The notes under the pieces were generated by a model. The model did no database searches. It was not told where the DNA came from and saw only the letters and a list, made by a program, of their open reading frames with translations. The position numbers and the translations under genes are program-made. A stretch of 64,000 nucleotides of DNA from assembly GCA_949128115.1 (NCBI GenBank), contig OX421966.1, positions 54,247,416 through 54,311,415 on the forward strand, in the 5' to 3' direction. Numbering within the stretch: the stretch's first letter is position 1; each line of letters opens with the position of its first letter. Below, piece by piece: positions 26,701 through 35,477 of the stretch. The DNA is from Anaspis maculata. Its lineage: Eukaryota > Arthropoda > Insecta > Coleoptera > Scraptiidae.

Positions 26701-29700
26701 ACACTGATCACAGAACGGAGAAAAAATTGCCGGTGGAATGCGGACATGAGTAGAATAATTGGAAGACACTACCAGAGACCAACATTTTCGCTTTTATTTA
26801 TGTATTTGTGTAATTCATGAAAACCGGGATTTCGCTTGTGGATCGCTCCCTGCGTGTTCGTTTGTAGGTCCTTGACACTACCAGAGGCCAACATTTTCGC
26901 TTCTATGTTCCAGCCAACACTTTCGCTTGTAAATCGCTGCTCACATTGTTCGCATGAATGTGACACTGTTGCCGGATCGGACCAGTAATTCTTGAAAACT
27001 GAGATTTCGCTTGTGGATCGCTCCCTGCGTCTTCCTTTGTACGTTTTTAAAACACACACTTTCGTTTCTGACTCCTTTCGCTTGTGATTCGCTACACCCG
27101 TTGTTCAATGTTCATGTTATCATGTTGAAAGCAAGCCTACTATTTCAACTGGCATACATCATTTCAAGGTGCAGGAATAATTGTCAAAAAACCATTGGCA
27201 CCTAGATCCAGTAATTGGGCGTAGTTTGAGTACCTCACCCCTCACGCGCTTGACTTTACTTTTTTCCGTCTACAAGCTGGCCTGTTTCCCTCCCTATTCT
27301 TTAACCCTCCGAGGTCTCAGCTCAGCTAAAGAGAGAAGAAGTAGTGGCGAGTGAGACGTACACCACTACCAAGTGAAGTGAGAATATCTGAGATCGATGG
27401 CAAAAGGAATCCAGCTTTGTCAACACATTCAGCCACCAGAAAATCCAAATTTGAAAGGACACTGTCACAGCTTCCCATGATCCAAGAACAAATTGAATTA
27501 CAGTTACTGATTTTTCGATTCTTGATCGATTGACAAACTTTCCGCACATGAACTTCGGACATCCTGTATAAAATGACTGTTTGAATTCAACAAAACTTAC
27601 CGTAGAATGGAGCATGGTCAAGATCGAATCGAACTTGGACTTGACGTTGAGGTCGCACTCTTCGACGGTCCTTTCAAATTCTGGCTTGAGAGCCCTCAGT
27701 TGTTTCAGTATTGGAAAAACGACCAGCACCGTTCCAAAATCGTGACGGCTGATGCACTTCTTGGCCCTGGCCACGATATTCTGTAAATCCAATTGAATAT
27801 TTAGGTATGTGAGTATAAAGCCAAGACGTTAGCATCAAGTTAGCATCGTACCATTCGTATCAACACATCTTTTCCGTAGCTCACTCTAATGAAAAAACCC
27901 TTGAAACTGCAAACTGATTATACAGGGTGTCCCAGCTAAAACAATCCAGCGCGATTTTCTCTGTAAATATCAAGGCAACAAAAATTTGTCTTTAATTGGG
28001 AAGAACCCTGACCTTTTAGCTTTCATTTGAGGGGGCGCCGATGCTTGTAGGTGCTCTAGTTTCCAAGAAAATGCAATTTTGATCGGGCGAGTCACAAGAA
28101 TTCGAACATTCATGACCGACAAAACAAAATACTTCAGATGAAAAAAAATCCTCTTTCTCTAGGCTTCCCATTGATGTTGCGCCGATGTCTGTACCTGGCC
28201 CAGTAAGCCAGATATTCTGCCTTACAGTCCAGCAAACACAATAATCAGAATCATGACGTCACCTACCACACACTTGTTGACTTCAAGACTAGTCGTTACT
28301 AGGACTTTTTCACTTACCATACCTGGATTCACCATAGCAATGAATACTGGCTGATGTTAGAATCAACAAGTGTGTGATCGGTGACTTCGTCATGAATTCG
28401 TTTGCTGGGCTGTAAGGCAGAATATCTGGCTTACTGGACCAGGTAATTTTGTTTTGTCGGTCATGAATTTTCGAATTCTTGTGACTCGCCCGATTAAAAC
28501 TGCATTTTCTTGGAAACTAGAGCACCTGCAAACATCGGCGCCCCCTCAAAAGAAAGCAAGAAAGCTAAAGGGTCAGGCTTCCCCCCAATTCAGACTTTTT
28601 TTTTGTTGCCTTGATATTTTCTGAGGAGAAAATCGCGCTGGGTTGTTTTAGCTCGGACAGCCTGTATACAGGGTGATTCATGAGTGACCTTACATAGGCT
28701 AATGGCAGATAAAGGACTTCGAGGCGAGTCAGAATTCACAGAAAAAATTTTGTTTTCTCCGTTGGTTTCGAAGATACAGGGTGTTTTATGTGTTTAGTGT
28801 GGAACTTTGATGAGCGATTTTTCTGAAACGGCTAAAGATATTTTGTTGAAATTCACCAATAATATTTTTATGTGGGAACTTATCCCTCGACTTATCCAGA
28901 AGTCATACCGGGTAAGTCAAAATCCAGGGCCGGGTTAGAAAAAATGTGCCCCTTTGTTATTTGACCAAAAAGTACATTTTCTGACCGCTTTTCTGAAAAA
29001 CTGTTATCGGATTCGAAAAGCTAAGAAAAAATGCTTCAAGAATCACTCCTACATTTAGATGGCACACCTAAACCGTTTCGAGAATAAAATTAAAAGTAAT
29101 TTGTGGGTAAGTTTCCATTTTCGACCAGACATGATTGACTCATTGTTTGATTGAATTCATTTTTTAGTTTGTCTCTGTGGAATAGAAGGGCTTGGTTGAA
29201 AGAAAAATTCCATAGTCAAAGATTTTTCTTACGACCAAATCCTTCTATTCAACAGAGACAAGCCAAAAAATAAATTTGAATGAATTCAAGCAAACGAAGA
29301 GTCGATTATGTCCGGTTGAAAATGGGAACTTACCCACAAATTTTACTTCTATTTTATATTCGGAACGGTTTAGGTGTGCCATCTAAATTTAAGAGTGATT
29401 CTTGAAGCATTTTTCCTTAGCTTCTCCAATCCGATAGCAATTTTTTAGAAAAGCGGTCATAAAATGTACTTTGTGATCAAATAACAAAGGGGCACATTTT
29501 TCCTAGCCCAGTCCTGGATTTTGACTTCCCCTGTATGGCTTCTGGATAAGTTCCAACACAGAAATATAACTGGTATATTTCAACAAAATATCTCTCGCCG
29601 TTTCAGAAATATCGCGAAAGTTTCATACGAAACACGCAAAACACCCTGTATTTTCGTAACCAATGTAGAAAACAAAATTTCTTTTGTGGATCCTGACTCG

Positions 29701-32700
29701 CCTTGAAGTCCTCTATCTCCCATTAGCCTATGTAAGGTCACTCATGAGTCACCCTGTATACAGGGTGATCCACCGAGAGTTCCCCTCCCCCCTGTTAGAA
29801 TTTTCCCGTTGGAATAAATTAGCAGGGAAGAACAATTTTCGTTACAATTTTCCCTGTAGAATTCAAATTTGGGCACAATTTTTTTTTACATCTTGCAGTA
29901 TACACTGTTTCAAAAAAACTTTAAAATTTTTTCAACATCCTGTATTTAGATATTGGAAATGATGCGGTTTGTTCCCTTGAGTCCGAATAATATGATTTGA
30001 TATTTTTGATTATGATCATGTACAGAGTGTTCATTTTCAAACTTCCCAACTCAGATTTTTTGGCACCAATTTTTTTTCCAGGAAAACGCCGAAACAGGTC
30101 GATTTTTATTTCAAGGGAGGGACCTAGGACACCGATTGTCACATTTTTATCTTCAACCCCTTTGCCCCCACCCTACCCTACTTTCAAATTTCAAAAAACA
30201 TTACCTCTCTTGTGAATTTGTGATACATCAAATTGAAGGTATGTATTAAAATTCTCATTCTGACAAGCACATTTTAATATTTTCGGATTACTCCCAGAAT
30301 CCTTCTTAAAATTCTCTCAATGTTGATTAAAGGGAAATTCTCTCCTTAATAGTTAACTCCCGATTCCAATAACTATACCTAGGTACACTTCCCGTCTGTC
30401 GTTGCGATAATTTCGCATCGTTATAAAATGAAAAGTCTGAACAAAATTATCACTGTAACTTGTAACCAAGGCTACCTACCAATTAATTTTAGAAACAAAA
30501 TGTGTTACCTCGCCATCTTGAACTATGGTGTCCATGGCCTCCCTGACAATCAGTTCGAAGACTCTGGGCTGATGCGCTGAAGCTATGATACCTTTGATCA
30601 GAGACTGCTCCACTTGCATCAGTTTATGCAGGGCTATGACCGTGATCAAATAATTTTCCATTTCTTGCTCGTTGTCGAATTCCTCACCGCTGTACGAAGT
30701 GTCTGAAAGGCGAATAGAATAATTTTTATCAACTTCAGTGGCTTCAAATAACGTCTAGTGAACTAGATGCTTGATAAAATATGTCAAATCCTAGTGTGAT
30801 TAAATTCAGCTATGATTTTGGACCAATAACTCTACTGTGCAAATCAAGTGACCATTTTGATAGCACCTACCGAATTTAAGACCATTTAAAAAAAAAGGTC
30901 AGGCCAGGTCAGTCAACTCAAATTACACTAGAGTTGAAAGTACTTTTGCTATCTTTTGTTAGAACCAATAACTCTACTGTGCAAATCAAGTGACCATTTT
31001 CATATTACTTACCGAATTTTAGACAATTGAAAAAATGTCAGGTCAGGTCACACAGACAATTCGAATCACACTCAGGTTGAAAGTACTTTGGCAATTTTTT
31101 GTCAGGACCAATAACTCCACTGTGCAAATCAAGTGACCATTTTGATAGCACTTACCGAATTTAAGACCATTTAAAAAAAAGGTCAGCGCAGGTCTGCATA
31201 CAGCTAACTCGAATCATACTATAGGGTTGAAAGTACATTCGCTATCTTTTGTCAGGACCAATAACTCTACTGTGCAAATCTAGTGACTTACCGAATCCAA
31301 GACAATTTTAAAAATGGTCAATTTGGAACACAATTGACAAGAAATTTTTAACATCTTCAACTTTTGACTAACGAATATAATTGCGATTTTATTGGATTTC
31401 AAGGGAATACAGAACAAAAAAGTCAGTGTAAGTGCAATGTGAATAATAAGCAGAAATATTTACCTAAATGAGAAGACGCCCTTCTCGTCCCCAAAGTGAA
31501 CCCGGTCGAGTGCTCCAGCGTCTGGGAGGCCTTCAGCAGCATCTTGTTGGCCTTCCGTTCGAATGCGTGATGCAGACGTCTCGTGGACGGTCGCCTCTCG
31601 GCCTGGTGCCGGTTTTGGAACTTGGGCCTCTGAAAATCAGGCTTAAATTGGTACGTTTAGTGGAGTCGATCAACCACAATACTTCATGTTAGAAAATTGA
31701 TTGTTAGACAGTCTCAGAGATGAGCAGACAAAAGCATTAGTAATTGTTAGTAAATTACCAGCATGGGAGAGCTTGCGACTCCGTGGACGCTGCCTCCGCT
31801 GACGGATTTCTGGTGGTTCCTCAACATCGTCAGCGATCTCTGCAGGACAGCTCCTCTGACTTTACCGTAAACCGTCAGGTATTCGTCTCTGCCGTTGTCC
31901 AGCAGCCAGGTGGCTATTTTGATCAGATACACTTTGCTTGCTTCGGGGATTTGAACCGGAGGTGATTTCAGGGTTGCATCTTTACTTGATGGCTCTAGAA
32001 ATTTCAGATATTTTTTGTATTAGGTAGTTAGGTACAGGGTGTTCACGATAAAATTCACCCCCCTTCAGTAGATTCCCCTTCAAGATATTTCGAAGAACTA
32101 AAAACTTTTTCTTCACGATTTTTCCCATGGACCTTAAATCGATCCTCTAAAAGTTTCTAATTGGTACCGTATACAGGGTGTGATATGTAACTTTTTTTTA
32201 TTTTAAATGCAACACCCTATATTTTATTCCGTTATTTGGTGGGGCCTTTTTTTCTGATTACAAATATATATGACACTTATGATTTATTTTGACGAGTAAA
32301 TTGTCGAAGAAATAATAAAATAGGCAGTCAAATTTGTTTCGCGGCAAGATGGCTTTGGTTTCTACAATTCACTTAAAGAAAAGTTATTCTCGCAGCATTT
32401 TGTCTGCAGAATTCAACTCTGCATGGATAAAAATGGTCTAATTCGTTACTAATACAGGGTGTCGCGTAATTTTTGATTTTTCATTCATTTGACTACCTAT
32501 TTTATAATTTTTTTGACAGCTTACTTGTCAAAATAAATCATAAATGTTATACATACAGGGTGATTCATGAGTGACCTTACATAGGCTAATGGGAGATAGA
32601 GGACTTCGAGGCGAGTCAGGATCCACTAAAGAAATTTTGTTTTCTCCATTGGTTACGAAGATACAGGGTGTTTTGTGTGTTTCGTGTGAAACTTTGATCA

Positions 32701-34881
32701 GCGATATTTCTGAAACGGCTGAAGATATTGTGTTGAAATTTACCAGTAATATTTCTCTGCTGGAACTCATCCAGAAGTCATACCGAGTGAGTCAAAATCC
32801 AGGGCCGGAATTGAAAAAATGTGCTCCTTTTTTATTTGATCATAAAGTACATTTTCTGACCGCTTTTCTAAAAAACTGTTATCGGATTCGAAAAGCTAAA
32901 GAAAAATGCTTCAAGAATCACTCTTCAATTTAGATGGCACACCTAGACCGTTTCGACAAAAAAATTAAAAGTAATATTTGTGGGTAAGTTTCCATTTTTG
33001 ACCGGACATAATCGACTCATTGTTTGATTGAATTCATTGAAATTCATTTTTTAGCTTATCTCTGTGGAACAGAAGGGCTTGGTAGTAAGAAAAATTCCAT
33101 AGCCGAAGATTTTTTTTTGACTATCAAATCGAGTCTAATTTTGGTTTCGCTCTCGATTTTGTTATAAAAAAAAAATGTCAGCTCTGAATTTTTTTCTCAA
33201 CCAAGCCCTTCTATTCAACAGAGACAAGCCAAAAAATGAATTTTAATGAATTCAATCAAACAATGAGTCGATTATGTCCGGTCAAAATGGGAACTCACCC
33301 ACAAATTTTACTTTTAATTTTATTGTCGAAACGGTTTAGGTGTGCCATCTAAATTGAAGAGTGATTCTTGAAGCATTTTTCCTTAGCTTTTTGAATCCGA
33401 TAGCAGTTTTTTAGAAAAGCGGTCAGAAAATGTACTTTTTGATGAAACAAAAAAGGGGCACCTTTTTTCTAGCCCGGCCCTGGATTTTGACTTACCCGGT
33501 ATGGCTTCGGGATGAGTTCCAACAGAGAAATATTACTGGTGAATTTCAACAAAATACCTTTGGCCGTTTCAGAAATATCGCTTATCAAAGTTTCATACGA
33601 AACACACAAAACACCCTGTATCTTCGTAACCATCGGAGAAAATAAAATTTCTTCAGTGGATCCTGACTTGCCTCGAAGTCCTCTATCTCCCATTAGCCTA
33701 TGTAAGGTCACTCATGAATCAACCTATATATCTCTGTAATCAGAAAGAAAGGCTTCATCAAATGACGTAATAAAATGTAGGGTGTTGCATTTGAAATAAA
33801 AAAAGTTACATGTCACACCCTGTATACGGTACCAATTGAAAACTCCGAGACAATCGATTCAAGATCCCTGAGAGAAATCGTTGGGAAAAAGTTTTCAGTT
33901 TTTCAAAATATCTCAAAGAGGAATCTCCTAGAGGGGGGGGGGGTGAATTTTATCGTGAACACCCTGTACATAACATTTCTTCAGGGTCATTCAAAATTAT
34001 TGGCAAACACGGGCTCCAGTACGTTTTAAAGGAAGTATCAGGGAGTCAGAAGAAAAAATAAAAACCTTCGAAGATTCCTAAGTTTTTCAAGTTATGCAGA
34101 GATACTCCGTCTCCTTACAATACACTGAAGCCTGTGTCTGCCAATTTTGAGTCTCGCTGTATATCTGACCTGCATGACTAGAGAGTCTTGCATTAATTTT
34201 GACACATAGAAAGAATAATCACTGACGACTCACCATCAAAGTTAATCAAGTCCAACAAGACGACTGGCAGCATCGGCGTGTTGTATTTATCCAAAATGGT
34301 CTTGAATTCGGAATTGAGCTTGTCACTGCCTTTATGGAATAAAGTTGTCTGAAATTTTATTCACATCAGAAATTAAAAAAAAAATGCAGTCTTCAACTTA
34401 CGACGTTTTCAAGCTCGACACTCTGCGGTATGTGCTTTTCGAAATACTTTTGTGCCCGTGACAGCCGATTCAGAGACTGCAAATACTCTTCGAGATCCAC
34501 TCCGCCCTCTCCCGGTCCCTTCTCAATCACCTCTTCGACATCGCTTGATACATTATAGTAGCTTATCACGTTGTCCAAGAGCTGCAGGGTCCTGTCGATG
34601 TTTTGTTGTGATTTTTGTAAATTTTCCGTGTCATTGTACACGGGTAGGATTGTGTCTTCGAGCCTCGACAGTCGTTCTTCGAAAGTGTTCAGGATGGAGT
34701 CGATGCCCTTGGTCAGCTGGGCGCTCTTCCCGAGTCGCTCTTTGAGCAACAGCAAGTTGGCCTGTTCCTGTGATCGATCGAGTCAAAAATTAAGTGGAAT
34801 CGAAGACTCAAAACTCGAGTGATTGATTACCTTTTCTAGCTTGCTGTTGATTTCAAATTTTTTCTCTTCCACCAGATTCAT
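14731..34881 (-). CDS. Exo70: Exocyst complex component 7 (Exo70), complete, 12 exons, 702 aa
   Basis: Exons in gene order: 34881-34831, 34767-34402, 34348-34234, 31994-31759, 31629-31464, 30702-30509, 27780-27601, 16897-16663, 15544-15328, 15265-15154, 15024-14891, 14833-14731. All junctions are GT..AG and in phase; the product is 702 aa, close to the usual animal length of about 690-735. Exo70 is the exocyst subunit that binds PI(4,5)P2 and Rho/Rab-family partners and tethers secretory vesicles at the plasma membrane. Seen: an N-terminal coiled coil (residues 1-110, MNLVEEKKFEINSKLEK start), the TGSKALEDFIESL block at the start of exon 8 (about 436), KKVLVQLNHSLL and SEQYSD in exon 9, and the family-typical C terminus KNPEKYIKHKPDEV...IIDRFFD. 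Intron 7 is 10.7 kb while five introns are 53-129 bp; the long introns hold mobile elements. A CCAG just before the ATG may be a 3' splice site, so a 5'-UTR exon further right is possible. Confidence 0.95.
15618..16192. mobile_element. CAGGGTG-type fold-back element, diverged, in Exo70 intron 8
   Basis: The left end 'gtgtcccagctaaaac' and the following 200 bp are homologous to the left arm of the element at 27923-28674. The right end reads ACCCTGTACA at about 16187-16196. The arms no longer match well, so it is old or partly replaced. Confidence 0.6.
16196..16603. mobile_element. Short CAGGGTG element (about 408 bp) in Exo70 intron 8
   Basis: The left end CAGGGTGTTTGAAGTATTGGG (from 16196) is matched by its reverse complement at 16580-16603 (CCCAATACTTCAAACACCCT), a terminal inverted repeat of about 22 bp. 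It directly abuts the preceding element. No coding capacity. Confidence 0.8.
16634..16654. repeat. Exo70: Poly-A tract next to the Exo70 exon 8 donor
   Basis: A run of about 21 A on the plus strand (T on the coding strand), only about 10 bp into intron 8. It may vary in length. Confidence 0.8.
17165..18056. mobile_element. Inverted-repeat element with about 300-bp arms in Exo70 intron 7
   Basis: The left arm (about 17165-17460, starting 'ggacagggagctggtgcc') is repeated inverted at about 17755-18056 ('ggcaccagctccctgtcc'). The spacer 17466-17650 is a diverged copy of the CAGGGTG-family arm seen at 2354 and 32035 ('aaaattcacctcctcc'), so one element lies within or between arms of another. No ORF. 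Confidence 0.8.
18057..18640. other. Exo70 intron 7, no feature recognised
   Basis: No gene or clear repeat seen. Confidence 0.35.
18655..18740 (+). repeat. tRNA-like (pol III box A/box B) module, left copy
   Basis: Contains 'gatagctcacattagcg' (box-A-like) and GGTTCGAATCC (box B) at about 18719-18729, followed by a T-rich run. It cannot fold as a proper cloverleaf because the acceptor halves do not pair, so it is a tRNA-derived SINE head rather than a tRNA. The inverted partner is at 21840-21945. Confidence 0.6.
18745..20035. repeat. Four-arm palindrome (double inverted repeat) in Exo70 intron 7
   Basis: The outer ends ('ttctggaagatttttttgg' near 18753 and its inverse near 20015) pair. Inside, a block of roughly 200-300 bp containing 'aaaccgcaagtagatgtaaa', 'gaacctttcttctatataa' and 'tgtttctttttgtttttcat' occurs four times in alternating orientation (about 18787-19070, 19085-19400, 19405-19620, 19640-20010). 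No coding capacity. The structure implies duplication of a fold-back within a fold-back. Confidence 0.8.
20038..21845. mobile_element. Element with AGGGTAAAA ends and internal TGCCAAT / ATTGGCA repeats
   Basis: The left end reads 'agggtaaaaggggg...ggcacctcc' and the right end '...atggaggttttaccct', forming an imperfect terminal inverted repeat. Near both ends the motif 'ccaatgattggca' and its inverse are repeated (about 20070, 20445-20560, 21590-21650 and 21822), in the manner of subterminal transposase-binding repeats. It splits the tRNA-like outer element, whose halves lie at 18655 and 21840. A further palindrome sits inside it. No transposase seen. Confidence 0.65.
20946..21147. mobile_element. 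Small palindromic MITE inside the preceding element
   Basis: Inverted arms of about 75 bp. The outer ends are 'gaactttttacaggagagca' and the inverse of 'tgctctcctgtgaaaagttc'. Non-coding. Confidence 0.75.
21840..21945 (-). repeat. tRNA-like module, right inverted copy
   Basis: Reverse complement of the module at 18655-18740: GGATTCGAACC (inverted box B), 'cgccacgctaatctgagctat', then 'cggcccactgtgca'. Together the two copies form the ends of a large nested structure. Confidence 0.6.
21938..23033. mobile_element. Element bounded by about 65-bp inverted repeats
   Basis: Left arm 'gcaatgggatgttttc...tagatgtccct...ttcgtaaggggct' (21938-22005) is inverted at 22966-23033. The interior, about 0.95 kb, shows no convincing coding sequence. 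The left end overlaps the tRNA-like module. Confidence 0.65.
23034..24265. other. Exo70 intron 7, little recognised
   Basis: No gene seen. At about 24000-24140 there is a short inverted pair ('tgggttcccagatgcgaatattcgg' type and its inverse near 24115-24140), a small imperfect palindrome. Confidence 0.35.
24266..24735 (+). CDS. Possible small two-exon gene nested in Exo70 intron 7 (77 aa, function unknown)
   Basis: Exon 1 is 24266-24450 and exon 2 is 24687-24735. The donor AT|GTGAGTACC is near-consensus and the acceptor TTACTTACAG keeps the frame; stop TGA at 24733-24735. The start has a fair context (CCCATGG). The protein begins MESSILSPLAVEKTRRIMKH, has a Trp/Tyr-containing basic middle (KHYWQDKEHF, FTYKELIKPNF) and ends FTPGKKAASLQC. 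There is no signal peptide or membrane segment. I do not recognise a family. It lies opposite in strand to Exo70. Support is only the splice sites and the natural-looking composition; chance or a decayed gene fragment remains possible. Confidence 0.4.
24890..25345. repeat. Direct repeat 'tgagcatnaaatgctgcagctttt'-type pair
   Basis: About 60 bp around 24900-24960 recurs at about 25295-25350 ('aaatgctgcagctttt' and 'cagagttctgattgga' in both). They may be two ends of a decayed element. No gene seen in this stretch. Confidence 0.5.
25606..25790. mobile_element. Harbinger-like MITE, 185 bp, TTA target-site duplication
   Basis: The perfect terminal inverted repeat AGGGCCTGCCACACGCACAA opens at 25606 and closes at 25790; pairing continues through 'gctttacctcg'. 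It is flanked on both sides by TTA (25603-25605 and 25791-25793). A GGGCCTG-type end plus 3-bp TWA duplication is the pattern of PIF/Harbinger (Tourist-like) elements; that assignment is inference. The sharp ends suggest recent activity. Confidence 0.85.
25794..27600. repeat. Exo70 intron 7 with dispersed 'ttcgcttgtggatcgctccctgcgt' repeats
   Basis: Between 26425 and 27110 the phrase 'cttgtggatcgctccctgcg' or its inverse recurs at about 26435-26490 (inverted), 26830-26860 and 27007-27035, together with 'cattttcgctt'. This is a loose inverted and direct repeat group about 650 bp across. No gene seen in the remainder. Confidence 0.5.
27923..28674. mobile_element. Fold-back element A, CAGGGTG/CAGCCTG ends, Exo70 intron 6
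   Basis: Left terminus CAGGGTGTCCCAGCTAAAAC at 27923; right terminus is its imperfect inverse ending CAGCCTG at 28674. The arms pair over most of the 752 bp (for example 'gtaggtgctctagtttcc' against 'ggaaactagagcacctgc'). It is flanked by TATA at 28675-28678, immediately followed by element B. No ORF. Confidence 0.85.
28679..29756. mobile_element. Fold-back element B, CAGGGTGATTCATGAGTGACC ends
   Basis: Perfect 7-bp ends (CAGGGTG 28679-28685, CACCCTG 29750-29756) and long arms of about 450 bp. TATA occurs on both sides (28675-28678 and 29757-29760). A close relative (about 90% by eye) is nested at 32556-33726. No ORF. The middle, around 29160-29290, holds 'ccctttctattc/gaatagaaggg'-type pairing. 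Confidence 0.85.
29761..30215. mobile_element. Fold-back element C (left half), abutting B
   Basis: CAGGGTGATCCACC begins at 29761 directly after the TATA shared with B. The following about 400 bp are homologous to the left half of the element at 38976. The right half is not evident, so this is a truncated copy. Confidence 0.7.
30820..31330. repeat. Tandem repeat of about 145 bp in Exo70 intron 5
   Basis: Units begin 'ccaataactctactgtgcaa' at 30822, 30964, 31108 and 31258 (spacings 142, 144 and 150). Each contains 'caagtgaccatttt', 'ttaccgaatttaagac' and 'ggtcaggtca'-like text. 3.5 copies fill most of the intron. Confidence 0.9.
32035..33966. mobile_element. Fold-back element D in Exo70 intron 3, carrying a nested element
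   Basis: Outer ends are CAGGGTGTTCACGATAAAATT (32035) and its inverse ending CACCCTG at 33966. Arms of about 300-500 bp pair, including internal 'tacagggtgtgatatgtaac' and its inverse. The centre is occupied by an element-B relative (32556-33726). Relatives of the D arm are at 2354 and 17466. Confidence 0.85.
32556..33726. mobile_element. Element B relative nested inside D
   Basis: Begins CAGGGTGATTCATGAGTGACC at 32556; the right end is decayed (CAACCTA at about 33726, instead of CACCCTG). The arms match element B at 28679-29756. An extra block near 33110-33190 is not in B. Nesting shows that B-type elements moved after D had inserted. Confidence 0.8.
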
Positions 34882-34914
34882 TGCTGGAAAATTGGAGAAA
34901 AGGGGCGGAAAAGC

Positions 34915-34995
34915 GAAAGTTTGACGTCTAGTTGTTGTTTTGACGTTTGAGGTTATGGCGCAGGTGACGTATATGACGTGTAGTGTGACGTTGCT
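34915..34995. promoter_or_regulatory. Exo70: Cluster of five TGACGT (CRE/ATF-like) sites upstream of Exo70
   Basis: TGACGT occurs at 34922-34927, 34941-34946, 34965-34970, 34974-34979 and 34986-34991, all on the plus strand, 40-110 bp upstream of the Exo70 start codon. TGACGT is the core of CREB/ATF and related bZIP sites. Five copies in 70 bp is far above chance for this AT-rich region. Promoter function is inferred from position. Confidence 0.5.
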
Positions 34996-35416
34996 GTCAA
35001 AACAAACTTTGCGGGTTGAAAGTAACCAGATAAATCTACCGGACCGCAGGGCCGTCTTCGAAAATCTTGTAGGTCGGATTTAAGCTGGAAATTTTCAGGA
35101 TTCTTGAAAAAATTCCGAGAATATACAGGATGGTCCAGGTTTTGATAGACAAACTTTACGCAGGTCAAGTTAGGATATAAAGAGTGAGGATATAAAAAAG
35201 GGGATCCACCCCGAAAACTATACGGAGTGATTGAATAAATTTCTCCTCAAGGTAGGCTTGGATCTCCTCGCTAGCCATGTTTATTTCGCCTGATTTTCAG
35301 GAGTCCTATTAATGGAACCGGGGAACAGCTCATCAGGTGATCACAGCCCTGGTTGCCTAGCAACTTCACATGTGAACGGATCACACCTCTCCCGAAAATA
35401 GGGCCTCAGGAGCAAA

Positions 35417-35468
35417 GGAATAAATTTCTCCTCAAGTCGCAAAGGCGACTTGAGGAGAAATTTATCCG
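35417..35468. repeat. Short perfect hairpin
   Basis: 'aaatttctcctcaagtcgc' is followed after 4 bases by its inverse 'gcgacttgaggagaaattt'. A third copy of 'aaatttctcctcaag' is at 35237-35251. Possibly the end of an element; function unknown. Confidence 0.7.
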
Positions 35469-35477
35469 ATCACTCTA

